Shown: positions 37,614 to 48,433 of the stretch, in pieces
Position numbering within the stretch: position 1 is the stretch's first letter
Layout of the letters: every line of letters begins with the position of its first letter
Assembly (NCBI GenBank): GCA_007026445.1
Contig: VDMD01000028.1
Location: forward strand, 355,200-419,199
Source of the DNA: Schizophyllum amplum
Taxonomy: Eukaryota; Basidiomycota; Agaricomycetes; Agaricales; Schizophyllaceae
Length of the DNA stretch: 64,000 nucleotides
Reading direction: 5' to 3'
Program-made: the position numbers and the translations under genes
The notes under the pieces: model-generated
What the model was told of the DNA's origin: nothing
The model's database searches: none
What the model saw: only the letters and a program-made list of their open reading frames with translations

Positions 37614-39129
37614 TCAGCGATCCGCTGAGAACAGTAATGAGGACTTGTCGGGCAAAATGGCACAACATATGTAAGTACCTTCCGCGTCGATGTCCAGAAT
37701 CCCCCTATCACGGAGCGATGGCATCCTCTCCAGCACTGCTTCTTTGAATGCGTCGAGATTGAACGGCGAGACCATGACGCGAAAGGCCAGGCGGACGTTC
37801 CGGAGCGACTGGACGTGCGAGAGCATCGCGTCCACTTTGCGGAAGCCGTCGAGATCGCTAAAGTCGCGAACAGCGGTGTGCGTCTGCAGAACAACCTCCA
37901 CGAGCGTCTCGGACGCTTGCAGAGGCTGCAGAAGGCCCTGGAGTTGATCGAAGGGGTCGTGGTTGCGCGCGGTGTGGGTGCGGTTGATAGAGAGGTCTAG
38001 CGTGAGCGACCTGAGGCGGCGGAGACGGCTGAGGTCGATGGGATATGACCCGTCGTGACGCGCTGGGAGAGTACGTTAGTGCAAGTATGGGCCAGCGTGA
38101 TTTTGACTCACAGATCCAAGGTGGGGTCATGTTGAACCGTTCGAGCGTGTCCGGGCAGAGCTGAAGCAGTTGCGCCGCCTGGAATTCGTCGAGCTCGTTG
38201 CTGCTGTTGGCGAGGAGCTCACGGAGTCGGGTGAGCTTCATGGGGCAGTTGAAGTCCATGAGGTAGTCGGTGAGCTTTGTGACCTCCTCTGGCTCCAGAT
38301 AGAAGTGCAGCGTCTGCAGGCGGGGACCGGGCGTGACTCCGTCGGCTATGGGCCCGCCGGTCGACGTGTCTGCGACGTGCGGTTCGGGCGGGTCGTTGGG
38401 GTGCGGAGCCATGTGCTCGTCGTGTTCGCCCTCCGCGCCGTCGTCCATTGAGCCGAAGCTGGTGTACCAGAGCTTCCAGGTCTTGAGCGCGGTGAACGCC
38501 GCCATGAGGCGGAGGTCCCAGTTGCGGACCTTGCGCAGCTCGAGGTGTTCAAGCGAGGGGGCCGCTGTGAGGAGGGCGCGGCGCAGCGACACGGAGAGGA
38601 TGTGCCAGTCGATGAAGCGGCCGAAGGAGAGGGTTTTGAGGTTCTTGAGCGCGCCGAGGACGAGGGGGAGCGTCTTCTCCTTGGCTACCCAGGCGAGCTC
38701 CTTGATGCCCATGAACGGCATCATGTCGTCGGGGATGTTGCTCACGGAGGAAGGGTCATCCTGGCCTTCTTCGAGCGTGAGGTCCTGGACGTACGCGCCG
38801 AGGTGCGGGCTCCCCTCGAGCAGCCGGTGGAAGAGCTGGCAGGGGTTCATGCGGCTCGCGTCGGCGTTCACGCTGGACACCTCCAGGGGACGGAGGGTGA
38901 CCATGCGAAAGATGTGCTTCTGCGACGAGACTGAGAACGCCTTCGACACGAGCGCGCATGCCTGCAGCGCTGTGTCGTCGTCGAAGAGGTAGCCGATGAT
39001 GAGATCATGCAGTTCCTGCGAGAGATGGGGTGATGTTGTGCTCGACGACTTTCTGCTCTTGTCTGGGGACTCTGCCTTGCCACCGCTGGCACGAGAGAGC
39101 GCAAGCTGGTGGTCGGGGAGATCTGGCAT
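37614..39129 (-). CDS. F-box-like protein with leucine-rich C-terminal region
   Basis: Basidiomycete-type F-box protein of about 480 residues, a likely substrate adaptor of an SCF ubiquitin ligase. The F-box-like segment is at residues ~35-75: LSQELHDLIIGYLFDDDTAL, QACALVSKAFSVSSQKHIFR. The remainder is a weak leucine-rich-repeat-like array (LKNLKTLSFGRFIDW, SLEHLELRKVRNWDLRL, LQTLHFYLEPEEVTKL, RLRRLRSLTLDLSI). Exon 1 runs 39129 to about 38112. A gtgagt/cccag intron of about 50 bp then joins SR-HDGSYPIDLSRL in frame. The last residues are uncertain: either LLFSADR with the stop at 37614, or a further intron. Mushroom genomes hold many such genes, so the target is not predictable. Confidence 0.75.
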
Positions 39130-39443
39130 AACAGGGGGCGCGGGTGCTCAAGGCTCCCCTTATGAACAGGGCAGGCGTCGGGCACTGCCACATGTGTAGA
39201 ATCAGCTGGAACTAGCTGGAAGGCCTGCCTTTTGCGCGAGCACCTCAACGCCTGACGCTCACGATGGGCGGAGGCAAGGATGAAGATGAGTTCGAAAGCG
39301 ATTGTACAAGGAGTGAGATACTGATGACATCAAGAAGAAAAACAACAACAGACGCGTCACGGTCAAGCACATTAGTTACGCCAGCTCTTGGCCTGCTAAT
39401 AACAATTCTGCGCTCTTTTGCCAAAATATTCGCGCAGAGGGGA
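39130..39443. other. Intergenic region, F-box promoter and SmD1 3' UTR
   Basis: About 310 bp, with an A-rich run near 39334-39350. No gene recognised. Confidence 0.5.
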
Positions 39444-40033
39444 TCAGAAGCCCCGTCCGCGGCCACGACCCCGTGGGCGCCCTCTGTCCCCGCCGCCGCC
39501 GCCGCCGCGACCTCCCCGTCCGCGACCGCGACCGCGCGCTGCGTCTTCCTTTCGCTTGCCTTTCGGCTTGGGTGCGTCGTCCACAAGAAGAGTATCGAGG
39601 GGGAGCGCGTCGGGAAGGATAAAGTATCTGCCCATGTGTTCAGCAAGACCAGCAACAAGGCGCTCAAGCGAACGCACCTGATCGTGTTCCCCCGTAAGCT
39701 CAGTGAATCCAGGTGTGTCGGGTCACGATTCCGCGTCGTCATCTTGACTGTCTTCAGATGTGTGTTCATCTGCATGTCCACACCTGCCAGATGAGAGATC
39801 GCAGGGCAAGTGTGCGAGCGGAGAGGATGAGGGTACGAAGATCGCAATCATCAGTACGAGGGGGACTATGAGGCGCAAAGCACGCACCGGTGATAGTGCC
39901 GTGCACGATGCTGCCGTTCTTCAGTTCGACCGAGACGGTCTCATTGTTGAGCTTCATGAGAAATCTGCAGACGCGGGGGGTGAATCAATGATCAGTAAAA
40001 GGACAGCGGGCGAACGCACCTGACGAGCTTCAT
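39444..40033 (-). CDS. SMD1: Small nuclear ribonucleoprotein Sm D1
   Basis: Core Sm protein of the U1, U2, U4 and U5 snRNPs, part of the heptameric ring on the snRNA Sm site. Four exons: MKLVR, then [20 protein letters not shown]...GTITG (Sm1), then [15 protein letters not shown]...LRGNTIR, then [17 protein letters not shown] (Sm2). The tail is RG-rich ([14 protein letters not shown] ... RGRGRGF), the usual site of symmetric arginine dimethylation bound by SMN-type factors. Introns of about 50 bp with gtgcgt donors join in frame. Length about 125 residues, normal for the family. Divergent from MOD5. Confidence 0.95.
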
Positions 40034-40234
40034 CTTGGAGGGTAGATCGCGTCGTAAAGGACAGCCTGCTCTGTCCTATCCTTTGCAAAAAATATGTTTG
40101 TCGTCGACGTTGACGGCGACGCGGTACAGCAGCGAGCTGAGGGCAAGAGGAAAGCAAAAGGCGCAACACGTGCACCTGCCGAAAAAGGATTATACAAAAG
40201 CGTGACTCACCTTGCCGCTTTCTCTTGCCCCGCC
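40034..40234. promoter_or_regulatory. Shared divergent promoter, SMD1 / MOD5
   Basis: About 200 bp between the two start codons. An upstream Met for MOD5 at 40094 exists in frame, but its extension is low-complexity and would extend into this promoter. Confidence 0.65.
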
Positions 40235-42062
40235 ATGTCCTTCCGGCCGCTCATTGCAATTTGTGGCACCACTGGTGTGGGAAAATCTAAGCTCGCTATT
40301 GAACTCGCTCGTGCTCTTGCTCAAACCCCGCGTGGTCACGCTCAATGGCGCAATGCCAAAGTCATCAACGCGGACTCCATGCAGGTGTACATTGGGCTGG
40401 ACGTCCTCACCAATAAAGTCCCATTGCATGAGAGGGAAGGCGTAGAGCATCTTCTCATGGACTTCAAGCGTCCCGGCGAGCAATACATCGTCGGGCAGTG
40501 GGTGCAAGCCGCGATGGACCTCGTCAGTCTCGTGACTCTCATGTGCTTCGCTGCCCGTTCATGTTCATGTTTTTTTTCCAGATCGACGATATGCATCGCC
40601 GGCAGGAAATTCCTATCATAGTGGGCGGGACGTCGTACTGGATACAACATCTGCTGTTCCCCGGACGTCTGGCGGGCGAGGACATCTCTCCGTTGCCTCC
40701 AGCTGTTCGCATGTCGCTGGACGTACAGCAGGCGCTCGACAAGCTACCTCCAAATCTCGTGGATCTGTGGAATGACCTGCCCGAGGAGGCCTCGCTTGTG
40801 TACTCTGCCGGCGTTGGGCTCCAGCTGCACACCTTGCTCACTGCCCTGGACCCGCCGGTCGCCGCCCGTTGGCACTGGAAAGACACGCGCAAGGTTATCC
40901 GATGTCTGAATATCATCAAAGACACTGGACGCCGACCAAGCGAAATATTCGACGAGCAATCGAAAGATGTGCCCAAACCTCGGTATGCCGACGTGTCTTC
41001 TTTGCGTTCATGTTAACTGAATTTCGAAGCGCAGATACGACTCTCTATGCTTTTGGCTCTATTCGGACCCAGAAATTTTGAAGCATAGACTAGACAGCAG
41101 GGTAGACGCCATGTTGGAGGTAAGGTCATTCGCCTCTTGGCTGTTTGTCGCTAACCGGCGCCCAAGCAAGGCTTGCTAGACGAAGTCAAAGCCCTCATCA
41201 ACATATCCCGCGGCCGCACCGACGAACCGGCAGGCGAAGAAGTCGACTTTACGCAGGGCATATATCAGTCTATCGGTGGGCCACGCATGATTACCTGTGC
41301 GCCACTCCCAACGACTCATCCTTGACCAAACAGGGTACAGGGAGTTTTACCAGTATATGACGACGCCGGGGGCGGGTCCGGAGGAATACGCGCTGGCGAT
41401 CGAGAATATGAAGACGTCGACGAGGCAATATGCGAAGCGTCAAATTCAGTGGATACGGAACCAGCTGCGTCCTGCCATTGAGGGTGCAGACCAGGGGGAG
41501 CATCAAACCCATATGTATCTACTGGATGCGACAGGTGAGCCGTTTGGTCTCTCGATAAATCTGATGTAACCTTCGGCCCTTGCAGACCTGGAGGCTTGGG
41601 ACGAGGAGGTGGGGAGGAAGGGCTTGAATGTAACGGATGGTAGAATGTCCAATATTCCGCCTTGCTCAGCTGCTAAATCTGCACGTAGACTTCTTAGAGC
41701 AGCGACCCCTGCGAGACCCATGCACCCTGTCACAAACAGCACAAACAATCTTGTCGACCGGCCGTAAAGCGCTGAGGTAACCCATTGTCTTCATCCTATA
41801 CGAAAGGGGCGCCCGCTGATTTATTCAACTCGTCGCCTGCAGCCCGACCGCCGTCCTTGAAGCGCGCAAGAAGCGGACGTGCGCAGTGTGCTCTGTAGAT
41901 CCCGACAAACCCGTCATGATCGACGAGAGCGATTGGGAGATACATGTGAAGACCCGCTCGCACCGGAGGTTGGTGGGGAGGGAGGAGCGGTTGGCGCATA
42001 TTGCGTATTACAAGGCGTTGAAAGCGGCGAAGGCGGGGGAGGTTGGGATGAATGCGTCCTAA
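40235..42062 (+). CDS. MOD5: tRNA dimethylallyltransferase (tRNA isopentenyltransferase)
   Basis: Adds the dimethylallyl group to A37 of tRNAs reading UNN codons (i6A37). The P-loop is at residues 7-16 (ICGTTGVGKSKLAIEL). DSMQVYIGLDVLTNK and the region HLLMDF follow, then PIIVGGTSYWIQHLLF, and TRKVIRCLNIIKDTGRRPSE-like tRNA contacts. QYAKRQIQWIRNQLRP is the conserved QxxRRQxxWFR-type motif. The C-terminus carries a single C2H2-type finger (CAVCSVDPDKPVMIDE then WEIHVKTRSHRR), as in eukaryotic MOD5. Five introns join in frame. The stop is at 42060-42062. The product would be shared between nucleus, cytosol and mitochondria in yeast; the extended upstream Met at 40094 could provide a second form, but this is speculation. 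Confidence 0.92.
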
Positions 42063-42712
42063 TTCAGAGAGGACCTGCAGATTCCAGTGTGGGCTTCAAG
42101 TGAGCTTTCCTTCTTTGTTTATTTTAGAGAGAAACTTATCTGAGGCTGTCAACAGCAAGGGAGGATCACTAGCATCTTTCATCTCGCTTCCCATACCACC
42201 TGTAAGCATGCAGTGCGGCACTCATCCATCGCGGACTCGCTTTGGGCTCGTCAGACTGAGCAAAAGTAGATACTCATACTTATATGCAGCCGAACGCCAT
42301 ACAGCCAATCGCACGATCTATTAGTTTAATGACTGAGCGCTACAGCTATTCTTAAGTTCCAGGACATGTTTGAACGACAGACAAGTACTACAGGTAAACA
42401 AAACCGAAAGCCCGTGCAGGTAGGTCGATATTATGAAGCTGTTCGTCTTCAAGATACAGCAAGTGGTACATGCAAGCAGATATATAGCAATATATGGCTC
42501 ATCCAACGTGTCCACGGGCAGCTCACCTCAGCGACAACTCCGAGTCAACCCTCCCTCCGCCGCGGCACGCAGCATCTCCCCTGCTGTGGCACTCATCGCC
42601 GCCCCTTCCGCACTCAGCGCTTCACCCCGTCGATGTGCCCTCACCCCTCGACATACCCTCACCCCTCGACATACCCTCACCCCTCGACATACCCTCACCC
42701 CTCGACATACCC
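42063..42712. other. Intergenic region between convergent MOD5 and TKL kinase genes
   Basis: Holds one copy of a dispersed repeat and a five-unit minisatellite, described separately. No gene otherwise. Confidence 0.6.
42369..42495 (+). repeat. Dispersed repeat, copy A
   Basis: About 125 bp with clear similarity, in reverse orientation, to 48597-48723. Shared blocks include gaacgacagacaa, caggtaaacaaaaccgaa, and the block tcttcaagatacagcaagt. I cannot tell whether it is a short interspersed element or a degraded MITE. Confidence 0.75.
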
Positions 42713-42727
42713 TCACCCCTCAACATA
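42638..42727. repeat. 18-bp minisatellite overlapping the kinase stop codon
   Basis: Five 18-bp units ccctcacccctcgacata; four are identical and the fifth differs by one base. On the minus strand each unit carries TGA. The unit nearest the kinase gene supplies its stop codon (42713-42715); the others lie in its 3' flank. Confidence 0.9.
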
Positions 42728-45244
42728 CCCGCCCTCCAACGCGCCCAACACCTCCGCCATCCTCGGACGCTGCTCCGGGTCACGCACCCAGCACTTCTGC
42801 AGCAGCGCCCACATCCCGTCCGTCACCTGCTCGTGGTTCTGGGGGCGCTCGGGGCGCTTCGCGCCCACTATGACATCCTTGATGACCGCGTAGTCGCGTT
42901 TTTGCTCGCAGAAGGGCTTCTTCTCTGAAAGGTGGGTGTCAGGATGTGCGATTAGAGCAGGACGGGCTTTGAACGTGAAGGGAGTTGGGCCACGAGGGGA
43001 ATCTGAACCATACAGGGAACTAGGCCCCCGAGTCGACCGCGCGGACGTCCACGCCCAGCCAAATTACCCTCAATCTCAACCCTCCACACCCATAGAACAA
43101 CCCGCACCACCCAATACACGCACCTGTCAGGAGCTCCAACACAGTCATCGCAAACGAATACACGTCGCACTCCGTCGTCGGCCACTTGACCTCACAGTTG
43201 ATGAGCTCGGGCGCGAGCCAGCGCGCGCCGGGCCCCGCGGTGAGCGTCGTGGACGCGGGCTCGCCGGTGACGCTCGCCACGACCTTGGCCATGCCGAAGT
43301 CGGAGATGCATGCTTGGCCCTGCAGGAGGGTGGGTGAGTATGGAGGCGCAATAGGACGATGCCAGTAGAGTGTCAAGGATGTCAGAGAGAATCGGACAAG
43401 CGCTCACGGATGAGACAGGAGTGACACTGACCGATGCATTTACTAGGATATTCGTCTGGGCGAGCCGTAAGTCGCAAGGCTCCAATGAAGAAAATGAGTC
43501 TTACGCATTTTACTGGGAGGAACGGATATCAATAAACTCATCGAACTCCAAAAACTTCCAGCGTCACTCACAATTACCATGCACGATGGGTTCCCTTCGG
43601 CTGTGCAGATACGCGACGCCACGAGCTGCGCTGACAAGCTTACGGAGTGAGCACTCTTCCCTTCACATCAAAACATACAGAGTACGTACCAAGTCCTGCT
43701 TACTGACAGACGGATTCCTCTTGACATGACTAGGGGCACATCGCGTCGTCAGGCTCGGCTGCATGAACAGACAGCTGCCATGCGCACTCAAGGACATTGC
43801 CGTTCTCCTGCAAGGGAGTGACGATGTAGATGTGCGGCCCAAGGTCGGTCACAATGCCGTAGAACTGCAGTATGTTCTCGTTTCGCAGCTGCGCCCAGAG
43901 CTCGATCTGGCTCTTGAAGCGCTGGCACCAATCGCACATCAGACGCCATCACCACCGTGCACCTGGCTCGCGCTCACATTTTGCGCCTTTATGTCGCCAG
44001 CCTTGACACTCCGGATCGACTTCAGGGCGACCTGCAGATCATCAGATTCGATGACAGCGAGTCAAAAGGAGCGCACGGACCCTATGCTCCCGCATCCACG
44101 TCCCCTGCCAGATATCGCTGTACGTCCCTCCCGCGATGGCCATGGAATCGTCGCGCTCTACCTCGCCATCCAACCGCTTAATGTACGGCGGGATGCCTGT
44201 CATATTGTGCAGATTGACGAGCCCGTGCTGCAGGCCCTCCACCTGTCGCACCGTGCTGCTCGGCGTTTCCGAGAGGGAGGACGAGAGACTGGTCCGTCGC
44301 GCTGAAGTGCGTTCGCGTAGCTGGGCTAGTGTCTGGCGCGCGCGGTCAGTTCCCTTATTTGGGAGACCAGGGGCGCGCGTCTCGATGATAGCGAGTGCGT
44401 ACCATCTGCCCCGCCTCCATGACCTGGGCAGCGACGTTCTCGCCGGACTGCTGCATGAGGAGAAGTTGCTGCATGTCCTGCTGGTTCGAGAGACATGCAC
44501 TAAGCAGCTGTAGCATCTCGCTTGTGGAGTTCTGATTCTGTTCCTGCGCTTCACGTTGTTGGTTCTGTGTGATTATGTGTGCGCTGAAGTGTTCCTTCAG
44601 TGTTTGGAGTATATAAAGGGAAGTCAATGGACCTCAGCTGGAGAGGATGCTGAGCACGATATGGTTGAGAGATTTTTGCATGGCGCACCTGCAGATTCTG
44701 CATGGCTATGTCGAGCTCATCATTCCAGTTATCCAGAGATGCTTCGATGTCGTGTCGTTTCACTGGGTACACGATAAGATTGGTTGGGTTGCGAGTTGCA
44801 CAATGCGCCTCAGAAAACGACATACGGATCAGCTGCAGGCGGTTGTACTGAGGCCAGCTCTTAACCTTGCCGTGTATAGAGTACAGGGTACTGTCGAAGA
44901 GGTCGTGAGGAATAGTGGAATGAGCGTCAGAGAAATCTACGCACTTCGTCAGCTCGTCGACCTCTGTTCGTAGTTGCTCGTTCCCCTCCAGCTCTGACTG
45001 TCGATCTTGCAGGGTCTGAAGCAGCCGCTGACAGCGAGAGACTAGCTGCCTACACTTCCTCTGGTGGAAAGTTGATATCGACGTACAGCAATCAAGGGAG
45101 GGGTAGTCAGCGTACCTTGTGGATGACCATGGCCTCGCATGCATCCACGATGCTTTCGACCGTCTGGGACGGAACGGGACACCCGAAGGCTGTAGCAACG
45201 TCGACGGCGACATTGAGTACGCCAGCCGTTGCGCGCCACGCCAT
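42713..45244 (-). CDS. TKL-type protein kinase with MLKL-like helical N-terminus
   Basis: The N-terminal ~170 residues are helical (MAWRATAGVLNVAVDVATAFG, then CRQLVSRCQRLLQTLQDRQSE and HDIEASLDNWNDELDIAMQN). This recalls the MLKL four-helix-bundle-like domains seen in mushroom proteins; that assignment is inference. A Gln-rich linker (QQREAQEQNQNSTSEM, QQDMQQLLLMQQ) follows. The kinase domain has AGGTYSDIWQGTW, VALKSIR, NILQFYGIVTD, hinge IVTPLQENGNV, catalytic HGD, TNILVN, SDFGMAKV, WLAPEL, DVYSFAMTVLELLTG and RPRMAEVLGALEGG. It looks catalytically competent. Splicing around the catalytic loop (about 43580-43470) is unclear: the best join inserts ~10 residues, while HGDLR would need one extra A to make a gcag acceptor. 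Ends GGYVEG. Divergent from the ING gene by 114 bp. Confidence 0.78.
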
Positions 45245-45358
45245 GAGCGTTAAGTGCCAGACGCGCGATGGACGAGGATGGGTCCAAAACGACGGAAGCA
45301 AGTTAGGCGCCCGTCTGCGCACGTGCGGCCGGCGCTAGTCCGCTTGCCTCCCTCTCCC
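45245..45358. promoter_or_regulatory. Shared divergent promoter, TKL kinase / ING
   Basis: Only 114 bp between the chosen start codons. Both frames have earlier Met codons that would overlap each other, so these internal starts are preferred. Confidence 0.55.
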
Positions 45359-46955
45359 ATGCCTCGGCGCAAGTCTCTGCGCAACGTCGCGCCCGAGTCC
45401 GACCCTGAGATCAATGTGTCTATGCATGACGACGAGGAGGGCGAAGAGGCGCCTCGGGAGGACGTGCCCCAGTCGCTGAACGGAGAGGCGTCGAGAGGCG
45501 GGTCTCCCATGAACGTCGACGAAGGACAGTCAAAGGAGGAGAAGGAGCAAGCGATGTGGGATGCATTCAGGGAAGAGTACTTTGAAAGTGCGTGGACCTC
45601 TTGTTCTGCTGTTCTGTGGCGCTGACCGAGCCGACGCAGCCATTGAGCAGATGCCGCTTCACCTGCAGCGCCATTTCACTCTAATGAAGGAGCTTGAGCA
45701 ACAAGCGCAGTGTGCGTCACGTACCGTCTACATCTCAACCTGTCACTGACGCCCCCCAGCGCACCAGGAAGATCTACTCCCTATGCTTCGCCAATATATC
45801 GCGCGGAGACACGAACTGGCCGGCGTACCAAATCCTTCCCCCGTCCAGGTCGAAACTGTCACCGAATCCCAATCGAATGGCAATATTGCCACTGAGCTAG
45901 CGGGGACTCTCAAACGGTCTATATCACGGCCGCCCCTCGTAAATGGCACATCTTCTTTCCATCTGCCCATGACACCGGTACGACGACTGACAGCGGACGC
46001 ACTGTCGACACCGCGGACTCCAAATCCTTTCGGTATCCCCCCTGAGCGCGCAAAGACCCCTCAAACTACCAAGCAGATGCTTTCACATCTTGCCTGGCTG
46101 TCTGAGGAAATTGTACGTGCCTCTGAGGAGAAGGTCAACATTGCGCAGGCTGCCTACGACTCAGTGAGCATCTTCCTCCCTAACCCATGCCTCATACTAA
46201 ACATGGCTAGGTCGAGCGGCATATTCATATCATTGAGCAAGCCATCAAGGAGCAGGAAGAATCCATTACCTTGGGCTTGCGCCCCGGTACCCGCCTCGCA
46301 CCCATGCTTATGCCGGACGCGCCGCAGCTCGTTCGCCCGACTTTCCGCGACTCGCTCAGCCCTCCTGTAGTCGAGGATGGCCTGCACCACGCATCCGAAG
46401 CCGGCGCCACAGAAGCACACGATGAAGACGGCGAGCCGGATCTCGACGGGCAGCAAACAGACGAAGCCGCAAAGAAGCCTCGGCCACGCAAGACGCGCGG
46501 TCGTATAAGTATGCCTCCCAAAAAGAGGAGACAGGGACAGGGACGGGACACAGAAAATGAGCCCGCGAAGCCCAAGTCCCGCTCCAAGAGCGGGGTGCGC
46601 CCGCGCAAGGTCACCCTCTTACCGGCATCGACGGAGGCTATCGACGAGCCTCGGTATTGCACTTGCAATGGGATATCTGCGGGAACGGTATGCCGTTTAG
46701 CGACCGTTCTGAGGCCTGGCTCATCGCTTGTTAGATGGTCGCCTGCGACAACTCGGAATGTCCTATGGAATGGGTGAGATTCTTCTTCGTATACCGCAGA
46801 TGAGATTTCTAACGAAAATTCAGTTCCATCTGCCATGCGTGGGCTTGGAGAACCAGCCTCCAGAAGAAGAAAAATGGTATTGTCCTTCCTGTCGTGAGCG
46901 GCCGGACCGTTCCCAGGTGCAGAAACCTCCACCGACCAGAAGGCATCGCCGTTAG
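45359..46955 (+). CDS. ING-family chromatin reader with PHD finger
   Basis: Inhibitor-of-growth protein (yeast Yng1/Yng2/Pho23 relatives), a subunit of histone acetyltransferase or deacetylase complexes. The N-terminal ING helices are IEQMPLHLQRHFTLMKELEQ and LLPMLRQYIARRHELAGV, plus ASEEKVNIAQAAYDSVERHI. A long basic linker (PRPRKTRGRISMPPKKRRQG) precedes the C-terminal PHD finger: YCTCNGISAGTMVACDNSEC, PMEWFHLPCVGL, KWYCPSC. ING PHD fingers bind H3K4me3; the aromatic Y at the start and W in MEWFH match the binding cage, while the residue equivalent to the conserved Met/Tyr region is variant. Ends TRRHRR. Which complex it belongs to cannot be fixed. Convergent with FOL3, the stops being only 80 bp apart. 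Confidence 0.9.
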
Positions 46956-47035
46956 TGGGGAGCTTCTATTCACTTTCCTGTATGTGCTTTGTATTATCTC
47001 ATCTGGCTGTCTGTTTCCCGCGCGTCCGTCCGACG

Positions 47036-48433
47036 TTACAATATCGCAATCCTATAAAAGTCTGCGACCAGATACAAGCTTCCAGCCAGAATTACCGGAC
47101 CTCCCTTCTGCGCCACCCATTGCAAGGCTTCCCGCAGGGCCTCTGGCTGCGGCTTCGTCGACACGTACACGTCTGCTCCTGGGAGCAGTTCCGTCACGAC
47201 CTTCTCCATTTCCTCAGGCGGCGTGTGCTTGACCCACGGCATGCCATCTGGCTGCGTGAACGGCAGTAGCGCCACGTTCACATCGACTTGCACGCCAGAC
47301 GGCGCTCGGGGCGGAAGCAGAGCCGACAATGTCTGCATCGGCGTCTTCGGCGGCGAGTGCGACAGCGCTAGGATGTAGTTGATCGTCACTTGACCGGCGC
47401 CCTCGCAGGACCCCAGCAAATTGTCGGTGACGAACTGCGCCAGTGTCTCCGCCGACGCTGGATTGTGTGCCCCGTCCACAAGCACGACAAGTTTATTGCC
47501 GTCCACGTCGATGCTGTGGAACGAGAGGCGGCCAGGCCATACGGTGGACCGCACCCCCTCAGCGACAGCCCGGGGTGTTATGTGCCATTCGGGTTTTCGC
47601 TCGCGCACGGCGGATATGACGGTCATTGCGAGCCCGAGGTTCTCCAGCTGGTGCGCTCCATGCAAGGGAAACAGCAGGGGCACCCAGTCTCCGCCGCCCT
47701 CGCGAGGCGTGTATGCTTCGACGGGGCGCGGCGGCAGACACGTAAAGTCTTTGGAGAGCGGAGACAGCATTGGTGGACGCTCCCCGTCTATCTCTTCGTT
47801 CCAGGCCCGCTCTCTTGCTGGCAGCGCGACGAGCAAGGGAGCCCCCGCCGCGGCTGCCACATTTCTGACGGTAGCCTCCACTGTCGAGTGCTTCTGCGCG
47901 CCGAGCACGAGCGGCCGCCCTCGCCTCGCGATGCCCGCCTTCTCCCTCGCTATTTGCTCCACGGTGTCGCCCAGAAATGCCTGATGGTCGAGATCCACGG
48001 CAGCGAGCGCGCTCACCAGAATACAGTCGTCGGCTATCACGTTCGTCGCGTCCAGCCGGCCGCCCATGCCCACTTCGATGACCGCGACGTCGACGCGCGC
48101 ATGCTCGAAGACGTGCAGAGCAGTAAGAGTCAGAAGCTCGAAGTTGCTAAGTCGCGTGTCGTGTGTCGCGTTGGCAGACTCGACTTCCGTTCGGACATCC
48201 TTGTAGGTTTCCGCGTCAACGGGCCTGCCATCGAGCGTGATGCAGTCGCAGATGGAGACCAGATGAGGGCTGTTGAAGCGGCCGACGGAGAGCCCGGCAG
48301 CAGAGAGGATTGACCCGATTATGGCAGAGACGCTGCCTTTTCCGTTGGTTCCGGCGATGTGGATGGTCGGTCGGGAGTATGGTAGATGCTCGCTCAGGCG
48401 ACGAATGCGGTCGAGGCTGAGGTCAATCGACAT
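47036..48433 (-). CDS. FOL3: Dihydrofolate synthase / folylpolyglutamate synthase-type Mur ligase
   Basis: Single-exon gene of 465 residues, one of the few intronless genes here. It ligates glutamate to dihydropteroate and/or folates using ATP. Motifs: the P-loop IHIAGTNGKGSVSAII, the Ω-loop region FNSPHLVSICDCITLDG, VIEVGMGGRLDATN, LDHQAFLGDTVEQIAREKAG, and the C-terminal LVDGAHNPASAETL. The short N-terminus (MSIDLSLDRIRRLSEHL) without a targeting sequence and the FNSPHL motif favour the Fol3 dihydrofolate synthase type over Met7, but this is not certain. Ends FYRIAIL. Confidence 0.9.
   Translation of the reverse strand: MSIDLSLDRIRRLSEHLPYSRPTIHIAGTNGKGSVSAIIGSILSAAGLSVGRFNSPHLVSICDCITLDGRPVDAETYKDVRTEVESANATHDTRLSNFELLTLTALHVFEHARVDVAVIEVGMGGRLDATNVIADDCILVSALAAVDLDHQAFLGDTVEQIAREKAGIARRGRPLVLGAQKHSTVEATVRNVAAAAGAPLLVALPARERAWNEEIDGERPPMLSPLSKDFTCLPPRPVEAYTPREGGGDWVPLLFPLHGAHQLENLGLAMTVISAVRERKPEWHITPRAVAEGVRSTVWPGRLSFHSIDVDGNKLVVLVDGAHNPASAETLAQFVTDNLLGSCEGAGQVTINYILALSHSPPKTPMQTLSALLPPRAPSGVQVDVNVALLPFTQPDGMPWVKHTPPEEMEKVVTELLPGADVYVSTKPQPEALREALQWVAQKGGPVILAGSLYLVADFYRIAIL

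Noticed and set aside
42638..42727. Possible CRISPR-like array
   Set aside because: Head-to-tail identical units without spacers, in a eukaryotic genome: a minisatellite.
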